Shown: positions 1-5,895 of the stretch, one piece after another | Numbering within the stretch: position 1 is the first letter of the stretch | Layout: each line of letters begins with the position of its first letter | Origin: Candidatus Omnitrophota bacterium | GTDB taxonomy: Bacteria > Hinthialibacterota > Hinthialibacteria > Hinthialibacterales > JAKPRU01 | Direction of reading: 5' to 3' | Length of the DNA: 6,491 bases | Assembly (NCBI GenBank): GCA_029557025.1 | Contig: JAKPRU010001174.1 | Location: 1 to 6,491 of the forward strand | Position numbers and translations under genes: made by a program | The notes under the pieces: generated by a model | Seen by the model: the letters and a program-made list of their open reading frames with translations, nothing else | Told to the model about the DNA's origin: nothing | The model's database searches: none

Positions 1-2
1 GA

Positions 3-98
3 TTCGAGCATCATGGAGCGGGCCACGAGGAATGGAACCGAGCCGCCATCCGGTTCGGACTTTCCCATCACGTTATAGACTTGGAAAGGACGGAATGA
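3..98 (+). CDS. C-terminal end of an upstream gene, unknown function (partial)
   Basis: The third forward frame is open from the window edge to a TGA at 96-98 and encodes about 31 residues ending [10 protein letters not shown]. The peptide is rich in His and charged residues (FEHHGAGHEEW near the start of the visible part) and has a protein-like composition. The stop overlaps the ATG of the next gene as ATGA, the usual signature of translational coupling in an operon. This is why I take the frame as real rather than as leader DNA. The family cannot be told from so few residues. The rRNA-maturation nuclease YbeY often precedes CorC-like genes, but the tail does not resemble a YbeY C-terminus. 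The gene may therefore be something else, or the frame could be chance. Confidence 0.45.
   Translation, partial: FEHHGAGHEEWNRAAIRFGLSHHVIDLERTE
83..90 (+). promoter_or_regulatory. Ribosome binding site that sets the CorC-like start
   Basis: GGAAAGGA lies 4 bases before the ATG at 95. The earlier in-frame ATG at 32 has no purine-rich site at a good distance and would add 21 residues that fit no domain. The start at 95 is preferred for this reason and because of the ATGA overlap with the preceding frame. Confidence 0.55.
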
Positions 99-1477
99 GT
101 CCGATCGAGGAAAGGAGAAAACGTTTTCTCCGTAAACCCATCGGCAATATTGTGGACAACACCCTATTCTTCAGTATCTCGATCCCGGGTTTCTTTATCC
201 TGCTGGTTCTGTCGGCTTTTTTTTCAGCCTCCGAGACGGCGCTGACCTCGATGACAAAGCTGCGCATCAAAGGCCTGTTCAATGAAGGGACCGGTTCGTA
301 CAAGAAACTGGAATCCTGGCTTCACGATCCCAACCAATACCTGGTCACCATTCTGGTCGGCAACAATATCGTGAACATCGGGGCTTCCGTTCTGGCGACC
401 GGGATATTCACGCGGCTTCTGGAACGATACGGCTGGGATCACACCGGTGCGGCCGGGGGTGGGCTGGCATTCGGCACAGTCACCCTGCTCCTGCTGGTCT
501 TCGGGGAGATCACGCCCAAGACGTTTGCGAAACAACATGCGGATCGCATTGCGCTTCTGGTGATTCGCCCGCTGGATCGGCTTTATTACATCTTGTATCC
601 GTTCATCCTGATGTTTCTGGCGATCTCCAACGCATTGATTCGACTTCTGGGCGGCCAGACGGTCAAGGAAGTGCCCATTGTCACCGCCGAGGATGTACGC
701 ACGTTGATCGAGGTCAGCGAGCGGGAGGGGCTGATCGAAGAGGAAGAACGGGAGATGATTCATCACATCATCGACTTCGGGGATACCGTGGTGCGCGAGA
801 TCATGACCCCTCGTGTCGATATCCAGGCTCTCGACGTGGAGACCCCGTATGACCAGGTGCGGAAAGCAGTTATCGAGGGAGGGCACTCGCGGATTCCGGT
901 CCATGACGGGGACATCGACCGGGTCATCGGCATCCTTTACGCAAAAGACCTCCTGGCCTTCCAGTATTCCGATGGGAAGGAGTGGCAACTGCGCGATATT
1001 GTCCGACCCGCGCTGTTCATCCCCGAAAGCAAGAAAGTACACGATCTTCTCCAGACCTTTCGCCAGGAACGGACTCACATTGCGATGGTGGTAGACGAGT
1101 ATGGCGGGATCGCCGGGCTGGTAACTATCGAGGATGTGCTGGAGGAAATTGTCGGCGAAATCCAGGATGAACACGATAAAGAAGTGCCGGATTACTATGT
1201 CGGGAAAAACGGCGAAATCATCGCGAACGCGAAAGTAGACATAGACGTCCTGCGGGAGGATCTGGACCTGGATCTTTCCTTGCCCGATGCAGAGTTCGAA
1301 ACCCTGGGGGGATTTATTACCTGTTTCCTGGGAGATTTGCCGCGCACGGGCCAGGTGATTGAATACGGCGCGATTGAAATGACGATTCTCGACGCGGATA
1401 ACCGGCGTATTAAGCGAGTAAAACTTGTTCGACGGCCTTCCGAGGGAGAGGCGGAGAGGGAAATAAGAGAGGAATGA
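95..1477 (+). CDS. CNNM/CorC-HlyC family membrane protein with CBS pair (hemolysin-like transporter)
   Basis: A 460-residue protein with the full domain order of the DUF21/CNNM family. The N-terminal membrane domain has hydrophobic segments near residues 22-43, 82-104, 122-138 and 154-185, and the conserved SASETAL (44-50) and FGEITPK (136-142) motifs. A CBS pair follows: first repeat about 234-290, starting at [11 protein letters not shown]; second about 300-357, with [27 protein letters not shown] CorC_HlyC domain (about 368-445) closes the protein. Family members sit in the cytoplasmic membrane; studied ones act in magnesium or cobalt efflux or sodium-coupled magnesium export, and the CBS pair binds adenine nucleotides. 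The old name hemolysin is misleading. The start at 95 is supported by a Shine-Dalgarno sequence and by overlap with the preceding frame. The last 11 residues ([11 protein letters not shown]) are highly charged and lie largely in a repeat that recurs downstream. The family is certain; the transported ion is not. Confidence 0.93.
   Translation: MSPIEERRKRFLRKPIGNIVDNTLFFSISIPGFFILLVLSAFFSASETALTSMTKLRIKGLFNEGTGSYKKLESWLHDPNQYLVTILVGNNIVNIGASVLATGIFTRLLERYGWDHTGAAGGGLAFGTVTLLLLVFGEITPKTFAKQHADRIALLVIRPLDRLYYILYPFILMFLAISNALIRLLGGQTVKEVPIVTAEDVRTLIEVSEREGLIEEEEREMIHHIIDFGDTVVREIMTPRVDIQALDVETPYDQVRKAVIEGGHSRIPVHDGDIDRVIGILYAKDLLAFQYSDGKEWQLRDIVRPALFIPESKKVHDLLQTFRQERTHIAMVVDEYGGIAGLVTIEDVLEEIVGEIQDEHDKEVPDYYVGKNGEIIANAKVDIDVLREDLDLDLSLPDAEFETLGGFITCFLGDLPRTGQVIEYGAIEMTILDADNRRIKRVKLVRRPSEGEAEREIREE
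1442..1463 (+). repeat. 22-bp direct repeat, copy 1, inside the 3' end of the CorC-like gene
   Basis: A purine-rich 22-base sequence, beginning GAGGGAGAGGCGG and ending AGGGAAA, recurs exactly at 1748-1769. Copy 1 encodes residues 450 to 456 of the CorC-like protein and the first base of the next codon. It belongs to a tail lying beyond the conserved CorC_HlyC domain. The match stops abruptly on both sides. Confidence 0.85.
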
Positions 1478-1564
1478 TGGTTGTGACCGAGTTTTCTTAC
1501 GGGCATCGCTCCGGCGGGGCCGGTGATTGGGAAAAAGAAAGCGTGGCTTTCCGCCCTTCTTTGT

Positions 1565-1610
1565 CAGGCAGAAACGCCTGACCTACTGGTGGGATAGGCG
1601 TCTCTGCCTG
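1565..1610 (+). repeat. Inverted repeat, 15-bp arms (14 of 15 paired)
   Basis: Arms 1565-1579 (CAGGCAGAAACGCCT) and 1596-1610 pair at 14 of 15 positions; the single mismatch is A1573 opposite C1602. The loop has 16 bases. The left arm can also fold on itself, because GTCAGGC at 1563-1569 pairs with GCCTGAC at 1576-1582. No T-run follows, so a dispersed palindromic (REP-like) element or an mRNA 3'-end stabiliser is more likely than an intrinsic terminator. The CAGGCAG-AGACGCCTG type is, from general knowledge, common as dispersed intergenic repeats in several uncultured phyla. Confidence 0.7.
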
Positions 1611-1616
1611 TCGAAG

Positions 1617-1635
1617 GGTGAGATTTCTTAGGAGG
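1617..1635 (+). repeat. 19-bp direct repeat, copy 1 (18 of 19 identical)
   Basis: GGTGAGATTTCTTAGGAGG recurs at 1733-1751 with one difference (A1621 versus G1737). Between the copies lie 97 bases that contain the 12-bp-arm inverted repeat. Confidence 0.75.
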
Positions 1636-1664
1636 AGTAGCCCGGAGTCTGCGAAGGGCTGCGA

Positions 1665-1709
1665 CGTGGCGATCTCAGGCTTGCGTGTTTGAACGGCGAG
1701 ATTGCCACG
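1665..1709 (+). repeat. Inverted repeat, 12-bp arms, of a dispersed intergenic type
   Basis: CGTGGCGATCTC at 1665-1676 pairs with GAGATTGCCACG at 1698-1709 through 11 Watson-Crick pairs and one G-U pair, around a 21-base loop. The adjoining sequence (ATTGCCACGCTTCGCTCGCGATGAC, here 1701-1725) matches in style the dispersed 'gattgc-cacg-cttcgctc-gcaatgac' elements known from many bacterial genomes. That resemblance is from memory and was not searched. Confidence 0.7.
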
Positions 1710-1732
1710 CTTCGCTCGCGATGACGGTTGCA

Positions 1733-1751
1733 GGTGGGATTTCTTAGGAGG
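1733..1751 (+). repeat. 19-bp direct repeat, copy 2
   Basis: Partner of 1617-1635 with 18 of 19 identities, including an exact 14-base core (GATTTCTTAGGAGG, here 1738-1751). Its last four bases are shared with the second copy of the 22-bp repeat, so the two repeat families are joined here. Confidence 0.75.
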
Positions 1752-1769
1752 GAGAGGCGGAGAGGGAAA
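1748..1769 (+). repeat. 22-bp direct repeat, copy 2, intergenic
   Basis: Exact copy of 1442-1463, 306 bases further on. In the first copy the sequence is translated; here it is non-coding. It runs directly on from the 19-bp repeat copy at 1733-1751. Confidence 0.85.
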
Positions 1770-1849
1770 CGGACGAGGGTCAACCCCGATCTTTCGGTGA
1801 GAGGGAGAAGTCCATGCACGCCAATCAGGTCCATTCGAATAGAGGATAG

Positions 1850-2563
1850 ATGTTTAAGAATTCACTTCGGGATCTTCGGAATTACTTTATCAGCGGCTTG
1901 TTTATCGTGGTTCCCATCGGGGTCACGACATACATAGTCTGGGGAATATTCAATTACCTGGATGAATGGCTTCGGGAATCGAGGTTACTTGACAATACGC
2001 TCAGCTCGTTCGGTATCCCGGACAGGTTTCCCCGGTATGGTGTCGGCTTCCTGACTACCATCGTCCTGATTATCGCGGTCGGTTTTCTGGGACGGCTTTA
2101 TGTCGGCAAGAAAATGCTGCTTCTTGTGGAGTATATTCTTTCGCGTATTCCCGTAGTCAATTGGGTATACAATCTGATCAAGCAGGTCAGTTATGCCTTT
2201 TTCGGCAAGGATCGGCGAGTCTTTCAACAGGCCGTGCTTGTCGAATATCCGCGAAAAGGCATTTATGCGATTGCGTTCCTTGTCGCCCCCGAAAACGGCC
2301 CGATCGGTCGCAGTGTCGGCCAGGACCTCAGCTATGTTTTTCTGGCCACAACCCCCAATCCCACGTCCGGCTTCCTACTGCTGGTTCCCAACGATCAGAT
2401 CATTCCGATGAACATCACTGTGGAGCAAGCCGTAAAAATCGTAATTTCGTCGGGGATGGTGTGTTCCGATAGATCCACGTTGTTAGCGAAGAAGGAGGAG
2501 GATGCGGAAGCACATCAGGAACCCGAAAACGGTTCTTTCATCAAGCGAACGGGAACAAACTGA
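1850..2563 (+). CDS. DUF502 family membrane protein
   Basis: A 237-residue protein with the DUF502 hallmarks. Two transmembrane segments (about residues 12-36 and 63-83) are followed by the conserved stretch SRIPVVNWVYNLIKQV (98-113), then VLVEYPRKGIYAIAFLV (129-145), and TTPNPTSGFLLLVP (167-180) with an LxVPxD-like ending. The family is widespread in bacteria and plants. It is predicted to sit in the cytoplasmic membrane and its biochemical role is unknown. The last 35 or so residues are polar and poorly conserved in character. GAGG at 1842-1845 lies 4 bases before the ATG. The next gene begins 27 bases after the stop on the same strand, so the two are likely co-transcribed. The family call is firm; function cannot be given. 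Confidence 0.92.
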   Translation: MFKNSLRDLRNYFISGLFIVVPIGVTTYIVWGIFNYLDEWLRESRLLDNTLSSFGIPDRFPRYGVGFLTTIVLIIAVGFLGRLYVGKKMLLLVEYILSRIPVVNWVYNLIKQVSYAFFGKDRRVFQQAVLVEYPRKGIYAIAFLVAPENGPIGRSVGQDLSYVFLATTPNPTSGFLLLVPNDQIIPMNITVEQAVKIVISSGMVCSDRSTLLAKKEEDAEAHQEPENGSFIKRTGTN

Positions 2564-2590
2564 ATATCAATCCATGAACGAGGTGAATAG

Positions 2591-3502
2591 ATGAAGCTCG
2601 CGTATGTGGAATGTCAAGGCAGACGATTGTTGGCGACACCCCGGGATGCATACAGTCCCGAAGACAACTTATTGGATTTGTCTCGTGCGGCAGCTTGCCA
2701 TGCTTCGGCACGCGGTCTGGAATTGAAATACATGGACTCGATCATAGATTTTCTGACCGGTGAGTACAGCACTCCGAAAGCCCGGAAGCAATTAGTCGAT
2801 TTCATTGAACAACATCACCTGACCGACGATTTAACGATAACCGGTCCGGTCCGATTCCTTCCACCGGTTCCCTGCCCCCAGAAGATTTTAGCCATGGGAC
2901 GCAACTATGCTGCGCACGCCGCTGAAAGCAATCTCAGCGTTCCGAAAGAGCCGATTATTTTCTGCAAGTCTCCCATGTCGGTGATCGGGCATGAGGACCC
3001 GGTCGTCATTCCACCGGACACCGGAAGAGTGGATCATGAGATTGAGCTCGCCGTGATTATCGGTAAACGGGGATACCGGGTTAACCGAACACAAGCCGCG
3101 GAAATGGTGGCGGGGTACACGATTCTGAACGATGTAACCGCGCGGGCCATGCAGAGTAAGGACATGGCCGAGGCCAGCCCGTGGTTCCGGTCCAAATCGT
3201 TCGATACCTTCTGCCCCACAGGGCCGTGGGTTGTCACGCCGGACGACATGCCGGACCCGCTGCATGTGGATCTCGAACTGCGTGTCAATGACGATGTGCG
3301 CCAATCCTCCAATACGCGGTACATGATCTTCGATATTCCCTTTGTACTGGAATTCATTACTCAATGGATTACGATGGTTCCGGGAGATATTCTCTCTACC
3401 GGAACGCCCGAAGGGATCAGCGAGGTCCATCCGGGCGAGGTAATGAGCGCGAATATCCAGGGAATTGGAACACTGCGCAACCCGGTCAAGTCGCTTACAT
3501 GA
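2591..3502 (+). CDS. Fumarylacetoacetate hydrolase (FAH) family protein
   Basis: A 303-residue enzyme. Residues 1-80 resemble the short N-terminal cap found in acylpyruvase and 2-hydroxyhepta-2,4-diene-1,7-dioate isomerase relatives. The FAH catalytic fold starts at about 96 (KILAMGRNYAAHAAE). Metal ligands of the family are visible as the ExE pair E150 and E152 (DHEIELAVIIG) and D181 (LNDVTAR). Other conserved stretches are SKSFDTFCPTGPWVV (201-215) and LSTGTPEGI (268-276). Relatives hydrolyse or isomerise beta-diketone acids, or decarboxylate oxaloacetate, with Mg or Mn in the cytoplasm. The substrate cannot be deduced. GAGGTGA at 2580-2586 precedes the ATG by 4 bases. A six-codon frame from 2574 overlaps the start but is probably chance. 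The stop overlaps the end of the convergent AAA+ gene. Confidence 0.93.
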   Translation: MKLAYVECQGRRLLATPRDAYSPEDNLLDLSRAAACHASARGLELKYMDSIIDFLTGEYSTPKARKQLVDFIEQHHLTDDLTITGPVRFLPPVPCPQKILAMGRNYAAHAAESNLSVPKEPIIFCKSPMSVIGHEDPVVIPPDTGRVDHEIELAVIIGKRGYRVNRTQAAEMVAGYTILNDVTARAMQSKDMAEASPWFRSKSFDTFCPTGPWVVTPDDMPDPLHVDLELRVNDDVRQSSNTRYMIFDIPFVLEFITQWITMVPGDILSTGTPEGISEVHPGEVMSANIQGIGTLRNPVKSLT

Positions 3503-4247
3503 TTAATTGTTCGATATCCTGATCGGCTACCGTTTTGCCGGGGAAGAATGTTTCGAGACGGTTGCAGAGGCTACGCAATTCGCGGACATTTCCGGGGAAT
3601 GCGTATTCCGCTAATTTCCGCAGAGCCGAATCGGCGAGTAACGGTCTTTGTCCGCCGGGTAATCGGGATAAAAAGTACTCGACCAGAATCGGAATGTCCT
3701 CCGGTCGATCCCTCAACGGCGGCATATTGATCCGAAGAACATCCAACCGGTCGAACAGGTCCATCATAAATCCCCGTTCGGCGGCGGCCTGTTGAAGGTC
3801 TCGATTTGTAGCGGCGATGATCCGTGTCTCGATTTTCATGTCGATCTTGCCACCGATTCGTCGGATTGTGCCCTCCTCCAGGAATCGCAATAGTCTTCCC
3901 TGGCTTTCCAGGGAGAGCAGCCCGATTTCATCCAGGAACAGACTTGTGCCATCGGCCTCCTCCAGGCGTCCGGTGACACGATTCACCGCACCGGTGAACG
4001 CCCCGCGCTCATGACCGAACAGGGTCGATTCCAGTAATGTGCCGGGCAACGCCGCGCAATCGATAAACACCATCGGCCGTCCCCGGCGGTTCCCGGCGTC
4101 ATGGATCGCGGCGGCGCAGAGATTCTTCCCTGTCCCGCGCTCTCCCAGAATCAGAACCGGGTGGCGGCTTCGGGCCACCGCCTCCACTCGATCCCGAACC
4201 GCGGCAATCACGCGCGAAATCCCCATCAGTTGATTCCTTTCATACAT
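3495..4247 (-). CDS. Stand-alone sigma-54-interaction AAA+ ATPase (NtrC/PspF-like core only)
   Basis: A 250-residue protein made almost wholly of the sigma-54 activator AAA+ domain. Visible are Walker A GERGTGKN (35-42), the GAFTGA sigma-54-contact loop (82-87), Walker B SLFLDE (102-107), sensor I ATNRD (146-150), DLFDRLDVLRINMPPLRDRPEDI (163-185) around the arginine-finger region, and FPGNVREL (217-224) as sensor II. There is no N-terminal receiver, GAF or PAS domain, and the protein ends 26 residues after FPGNVREL, so no Fis-type DNA-binding helix-turn-helix. Walker A has R and N where S and E are usual. The first arginine of the family motif FRxDLYYRL is Met161; the second is kept as R167. 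The intact loop suggests it can still contact sigma-54. The ATG at 4247 is chosen because GGAGG precedes it; a TTG at 4280 in the same frame is an alternative. Upstream lies a truncated frame overlapping by 8 bases. Confidence 0.88.
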   Translation of the reverse strand: MYERNQLMGISRVIAAVRDRVEAVARSRHPVLILGERGTGKNLCAAAIHDAGNRRGRPMVFIDCAALPGTLLESTLFGHERGAFTGAVNRVTGRLEEADGTSLFLDEIGLLSLESQGRLLRFLEEGTIRRIGGKIDMKIETRIIAATNRDLQQAAAERGFMMDLFDRLDVLRINMPPLRDRPEDIPILVEYFLSRLPGGQRPLLADSALRKLAEYAFPGNVRELRSLCNRLETFFPGKTVADQDIEQLIM

Positions 4248-4494
4248 GGGTCCTGTCCTCCACAATGATTTTGTGAGCAAAGATTACATGGACCGGTCCG
4301 TAAAAATCCTTCGCGCAAATTCTTGTTTTCTTCGCAAATTCGAGAATATCCTGCGCCGTTCTTTCCGATATTCCCAAAGTCATCGCAAAATGCGGAACGT
4401 ACCCGCCAAACTCGACAAACTCTGCGTTTTGAGAGAGGATTCCGATCAGCCGCCGATACAGCAGACTGACGGAAATTGGAAGGAGACAAACCAT
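4240..4494 (-). pseudogene. Probable C-terminal remnant of a lost gene, possibly a 2H-phosphoesterase
   Basis: This minus-strand frame fills the 245 bases between the AAA+ and Gfo/Idh/MocA genes and ends at a TGA overlapping the AAA+ start (ATGTATGA). Its about 84 residues look like protein: a helix-like SLLYRRLIGIL, then FVEFGGYVPHFAMTLGISER, an amphipathic TAQDILEFAKK, and a beta-like HVIFAHKIIVEDRTHV. The order 'PH-x-hydrophobic-TLG, helix, strand' recalls the second half of 2H phosphoesterases (2'-5' RNA ligase-like). However, the H-x-T spacing is not exact, and the first His motif would lie in the missing half. The only ATG at the right place (4494) lacks a Shine-Dalgarno and is formed by the palindromic CCATGG at the Gfo start. 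Further upstream the frame runs only as the antisense of Gfo. I infer a gene truncated by rearrangement. Chance openness is possible. Confidence 0.4.
4257..4261 (-). promoter_or_regulatory. Ribosome binding site of the AAA+ gene
   Basis: Read on the minus strand, GGAGG stands 9 bases before the ATG whose first base is 4247. It favours this start over TTG 4280. It lies inside the last codons (VEDRTHV) of the upstream minus-strand frame, as expected for two coupled genes. Confidence 0.6.
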
Positions 4495-5770
4495 GGTACA
4501 ACCCACAGAGCATTTATCGCGAAGAGAATTTGTGAAACGCGGAGCGATAGCAACCGCAACCGTGACCGCATTCAATATCCTCGGTTCCAAAGACACACGA
4601 GCTGCCGCTCCGCTGAAAATCGGGCTGATCGGGTGCGGTGGGCGAGGCAAGAATGATATCGACATGGCATTCAAAGGATCGACCGACATTCAGATCACCG
4701 CGCTGGCCGACCTTTTCCCGGACCGGATGGAAAAGGCACGGACATATTTCGCGGAAAAATACGGCGCGAAAATCGAAAAAGAGCAATGCTTTCTCGGCCT
4801 GGATGCCTATAAAAAAATGATGGAGACCGATGTGGATTGTGTTTACCTTGTGACTCCGCCGGTTTTCCGCCCGGCGATGCTGACCGCAGCGGTGGAGGCA
4901 AAGAAACATGTATTTATGGAGAAACCGGCCGCGGTGGATGCGACCGGTGTAAGAGAGGTAATTGCGGCCGGGGAGAAAGCGAAATCTTCAGGACTTTCGA
5001 TTGTCGCCGGGGTGCAGCGGCGCTTTGCGCCGAACCGCGTCGAGGCGGTCAAACGAGTACACGACGGTGCGATCGGGGAAATTGTCGCGGCGCGGGCATA
5101 CTGGCTGGGCGGGGCCATCGGATTTCACGAACGGCAGCCTGAATGGACCGATTTGGAGTACCAGGTGCGGAACTGGTACCATTTCCTGTGGCTGTCTGGC
5201 GACCACATTGTCGAGCAGCATGTACACAATCTGGACATGATTCACTGGGGAACACAGCAGCATCCGGTAAAGGCTATCGGCTGCGGCGGACGCGCGTGGC
5301 AGAAACTGGGGAATATCTGGGATCACCACGCGGTAGATTTTACATTTGAGAGCGGAATGCACCTGGCGAGTATGTGCCGTCAGATTCCATACTGCGCAAC
5401 CAATGTTTCCGAATTTGTAGTCGGAACAAAAGGAAGTTCGGATTTAAAGACGTTCGTGGAGGCTGACGGAAAGCGACAGGAATGGGACGCCAGCGCACCG
5501 GAGCAGGAAATAGACGAAAATCGCACCCTCTTCAAAAGCATTCGCGAAGGCACGGGTGTGAACATGGCAAAGGATATTGCAATCAGCACCATGTATGCGA
5601 TTCTGGGCCGCATGGCGGAATACAGCGGGCAGGAGGTCACCTGGGAGGAAGCCTTCAATTCCAATGAAACCCTTGCGCCTGAAAAGATCGAATTCGGCCC
5701 GATCCCGTTGCCTCCGGTAGCCATTCCGGGCGGTAGAGAATATGCGGGTGAGGGATGGGTGACCGGGTAA
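4493..5770 (+). CDS. Tat-exported Gfo/Idh/MocA family oxidoreductase
   Basis: A 425-residue protein. Residues 1-39 form a twin-arginine signal: SRREFVK at 9-15, hydrophobic stretch 17-31, and Ala-rich end near DTRAAAP. The Rossmann dinucleotide domain starts at LKIGLIGCGGRG (41-52) and includes EKPAAVD (143-149), the family lysine-proline signature. The C-terminal domain holds SGDHIVEQHVHNLDMIHW (235-252), the equivalent of the family's D-x-x-x-H-x-x-D catalytic region, with Glu241 where Asp is usual and His245 as the likely catalytic histidine. Relatives oxidise or reduce sugars or inositols with NAD(P); this Tat-containing subfamily is abundant in Planctomycetota-like bacteria and is presumed periplasmic with a tightly bound cofactor. 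The substrate is unknown. AAGGAG at 4480-4485 lies 7 bases before the ATG. The gene is divergent from the minus-strand pair and seems to be monocistronic. Confidence 0.93.
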   Translation: MVQPTEHLSRREFVKRGAIATATVTAFNILGSKDTRAAAPLKIGLIGCGGRGKNDIDMAFKGSTDIQITALADLFPDRMEKARTYFAEKYGAKIEKEQCFLGLDAYKKMMETDVDCVYLVTPPVFRPAMLTAAVEAKKHVFMEKPAAVDATGVREVIAAGEKAKSSGLSIVAGVQRRFAPNRVEAVKRVHDGAIGEIVAARAYWLGGAIGFHERQPEWTDLEYQVRNWYHFLWLSGDHIVEQHVHNLDMIHWGTQQHPVKAIGCGGRAWQKLGNIWDHHAVDFTFESGMHLASMCRQIPYCATNVSEFVVGTKGSSDLKTFVEADGKRQEWDASAPEQEIDENRTLFKSIREGTGVNMAKDIAISTMYAILGRMAEYSGQEVTWEEAFNSNETLAPEKIEFGPIPLPPVAIPGGREYAGEGWVTG

Positions 5771-5784
5771 ATTACCCGATTTTA
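5764..5784 (+). terminator. Weak candidate terminator at the end of the Gfo/Idh/MocA gene
   Basis: CGGGTAA at 5764-5770 and TTACCCG at 5772-5778 are inverted repeats around one base. As RNA they would form a 5-bp stem (CGGGT/ACCCG) with a 5-base loop containing the stop codon, followed by only ATTTTAC. The stem is short and the T-run poor, so efficient termination is doubtful. Confidence 0.25.
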
Positions 5785-5811
5785 CAGGTGAATTACAGTA
5801 CTTGGCAAGAG

Positions 5812-5850
5812 CGCACATGGGTGCGTGAGGTATCCTATTTATTCAGGATA
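5812..5850 (+). repeat. Two small hairpins between Gfo/Idh/MocA and the IS66 remnant
   Basis: CGCAC (5812-5816) pairs with GTGCG (5821-5825) around ATGG, and TATCCT (5831-5836) pairs with AGGATA (5845-5850) around eight bases. Both are short; neither has a T-run. They may act at the 3' end of the preceding transcript or be chance. I see nothing else in the roughly 100 bases between the gene and the transposon end. Confidence 0.3.
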
Positions 5851-5874
5851 TGTTCACGTCAAAGCGGAGACAAG

Positions 5875-5895
5875 GTAACCGTCCGATAAACCACG
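5875..5895 (+). repeat. Putative IS66 left terminal inverted repeat
   Basis: Starts GTAACCGTCCGATAAACC. The assignment rests on the GTAA start, the position 68 bases before the tnpA-like ATG, and the general form of IS66 ends. The right-hand partner is missing from the window. Confidence 0.45.

Larger units (their letters stand above)
1478..1849. other. Repeat-rich intergenic region without a credible gene
   Basis: About 370 bases separate the CorC-like and DUF502 genes. The short open frames here (plus-strand 1728-1937, minus-strand 1628-1834) have no domain character. The minus-strand one contains the peptide HRERSVAIS, a well-known translation artefact of dispersed intergenic repeats. The region holds two inverted repeats and two direct-repeat pairs, listed separately. 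Its last part (about 1748-1812, ending GGTGAGAGGGAGAAG) resembles the low-complexity dispersed repeats that translate into Pro/Ser/Gly/Glu-rich nonsense in many metagenomic genomes. I see no clear promoter or T-tract terminator. Confidence 0.7.

Noticed and set aside
35..56. Hairpin GAACCG/CGGTTC before the CorC-like gene as an attenuator or terminator
   Set aside because: The stem is only 6 bp, no T-run follows, and the sequence is better explained as the coding end of the upstream gene.
224..1174. Long minus-strand open frame (316 codons)
   Set aside because: It lies antisense to the clearly conserved CorC-like gene, is rich in His, Arg, Gln and Pro as expected of a shadow frame, and shows no domain.
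1628..1834. Minus-strand frame containing HRERSVAIS as a small gene
   Set aside because: This peptide is a known artefact of translated dispersed intergenic repeats; no start signal or conserved fold.
2574..2594. Six-codon frame MNEVNR overlapping the FAH-family start, as a possible leader peptide
   Set aside because: It has no Shine-Dalgarno of its own at good spacing, and its second half is simply the ribosome binding site of the real gene. Short frames like this are expected by chance.
2888..3430. Minus-strand open frame of 180 codons within the FAH-family gene
   Set aside because: Fully antisense to a gene with intact catalytic motifs; no recognisable domain or start signal.
4429..4460. 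Possible -35/-10 promoter (TTGAGA ... GATACA) before Gfo/Idh/MocA
   Set aside because: The spacing is about 20 bases and both hexamers are poor. It cannot be told from background.
4246..4656. Plus-strand open frame of 136 codons across the gap before Gfo/Idh/MocA
   Set aside because: Its second half overlaps the Tat signal and Rossmann motif in another frame, and its first half is Lys/Arg/Ser-rich without structure. The minus-strand reading of the gap is more protein-like.
5802..5817. Possible sigma-54 promoter (TTGGCAAGAGCGCAC)
   Set aside because: The GG and GC doublets are not at the required spacing and no gene starts closely downstream except the transposon. Elsewhere I found no convincing -24/-12 site by eye.
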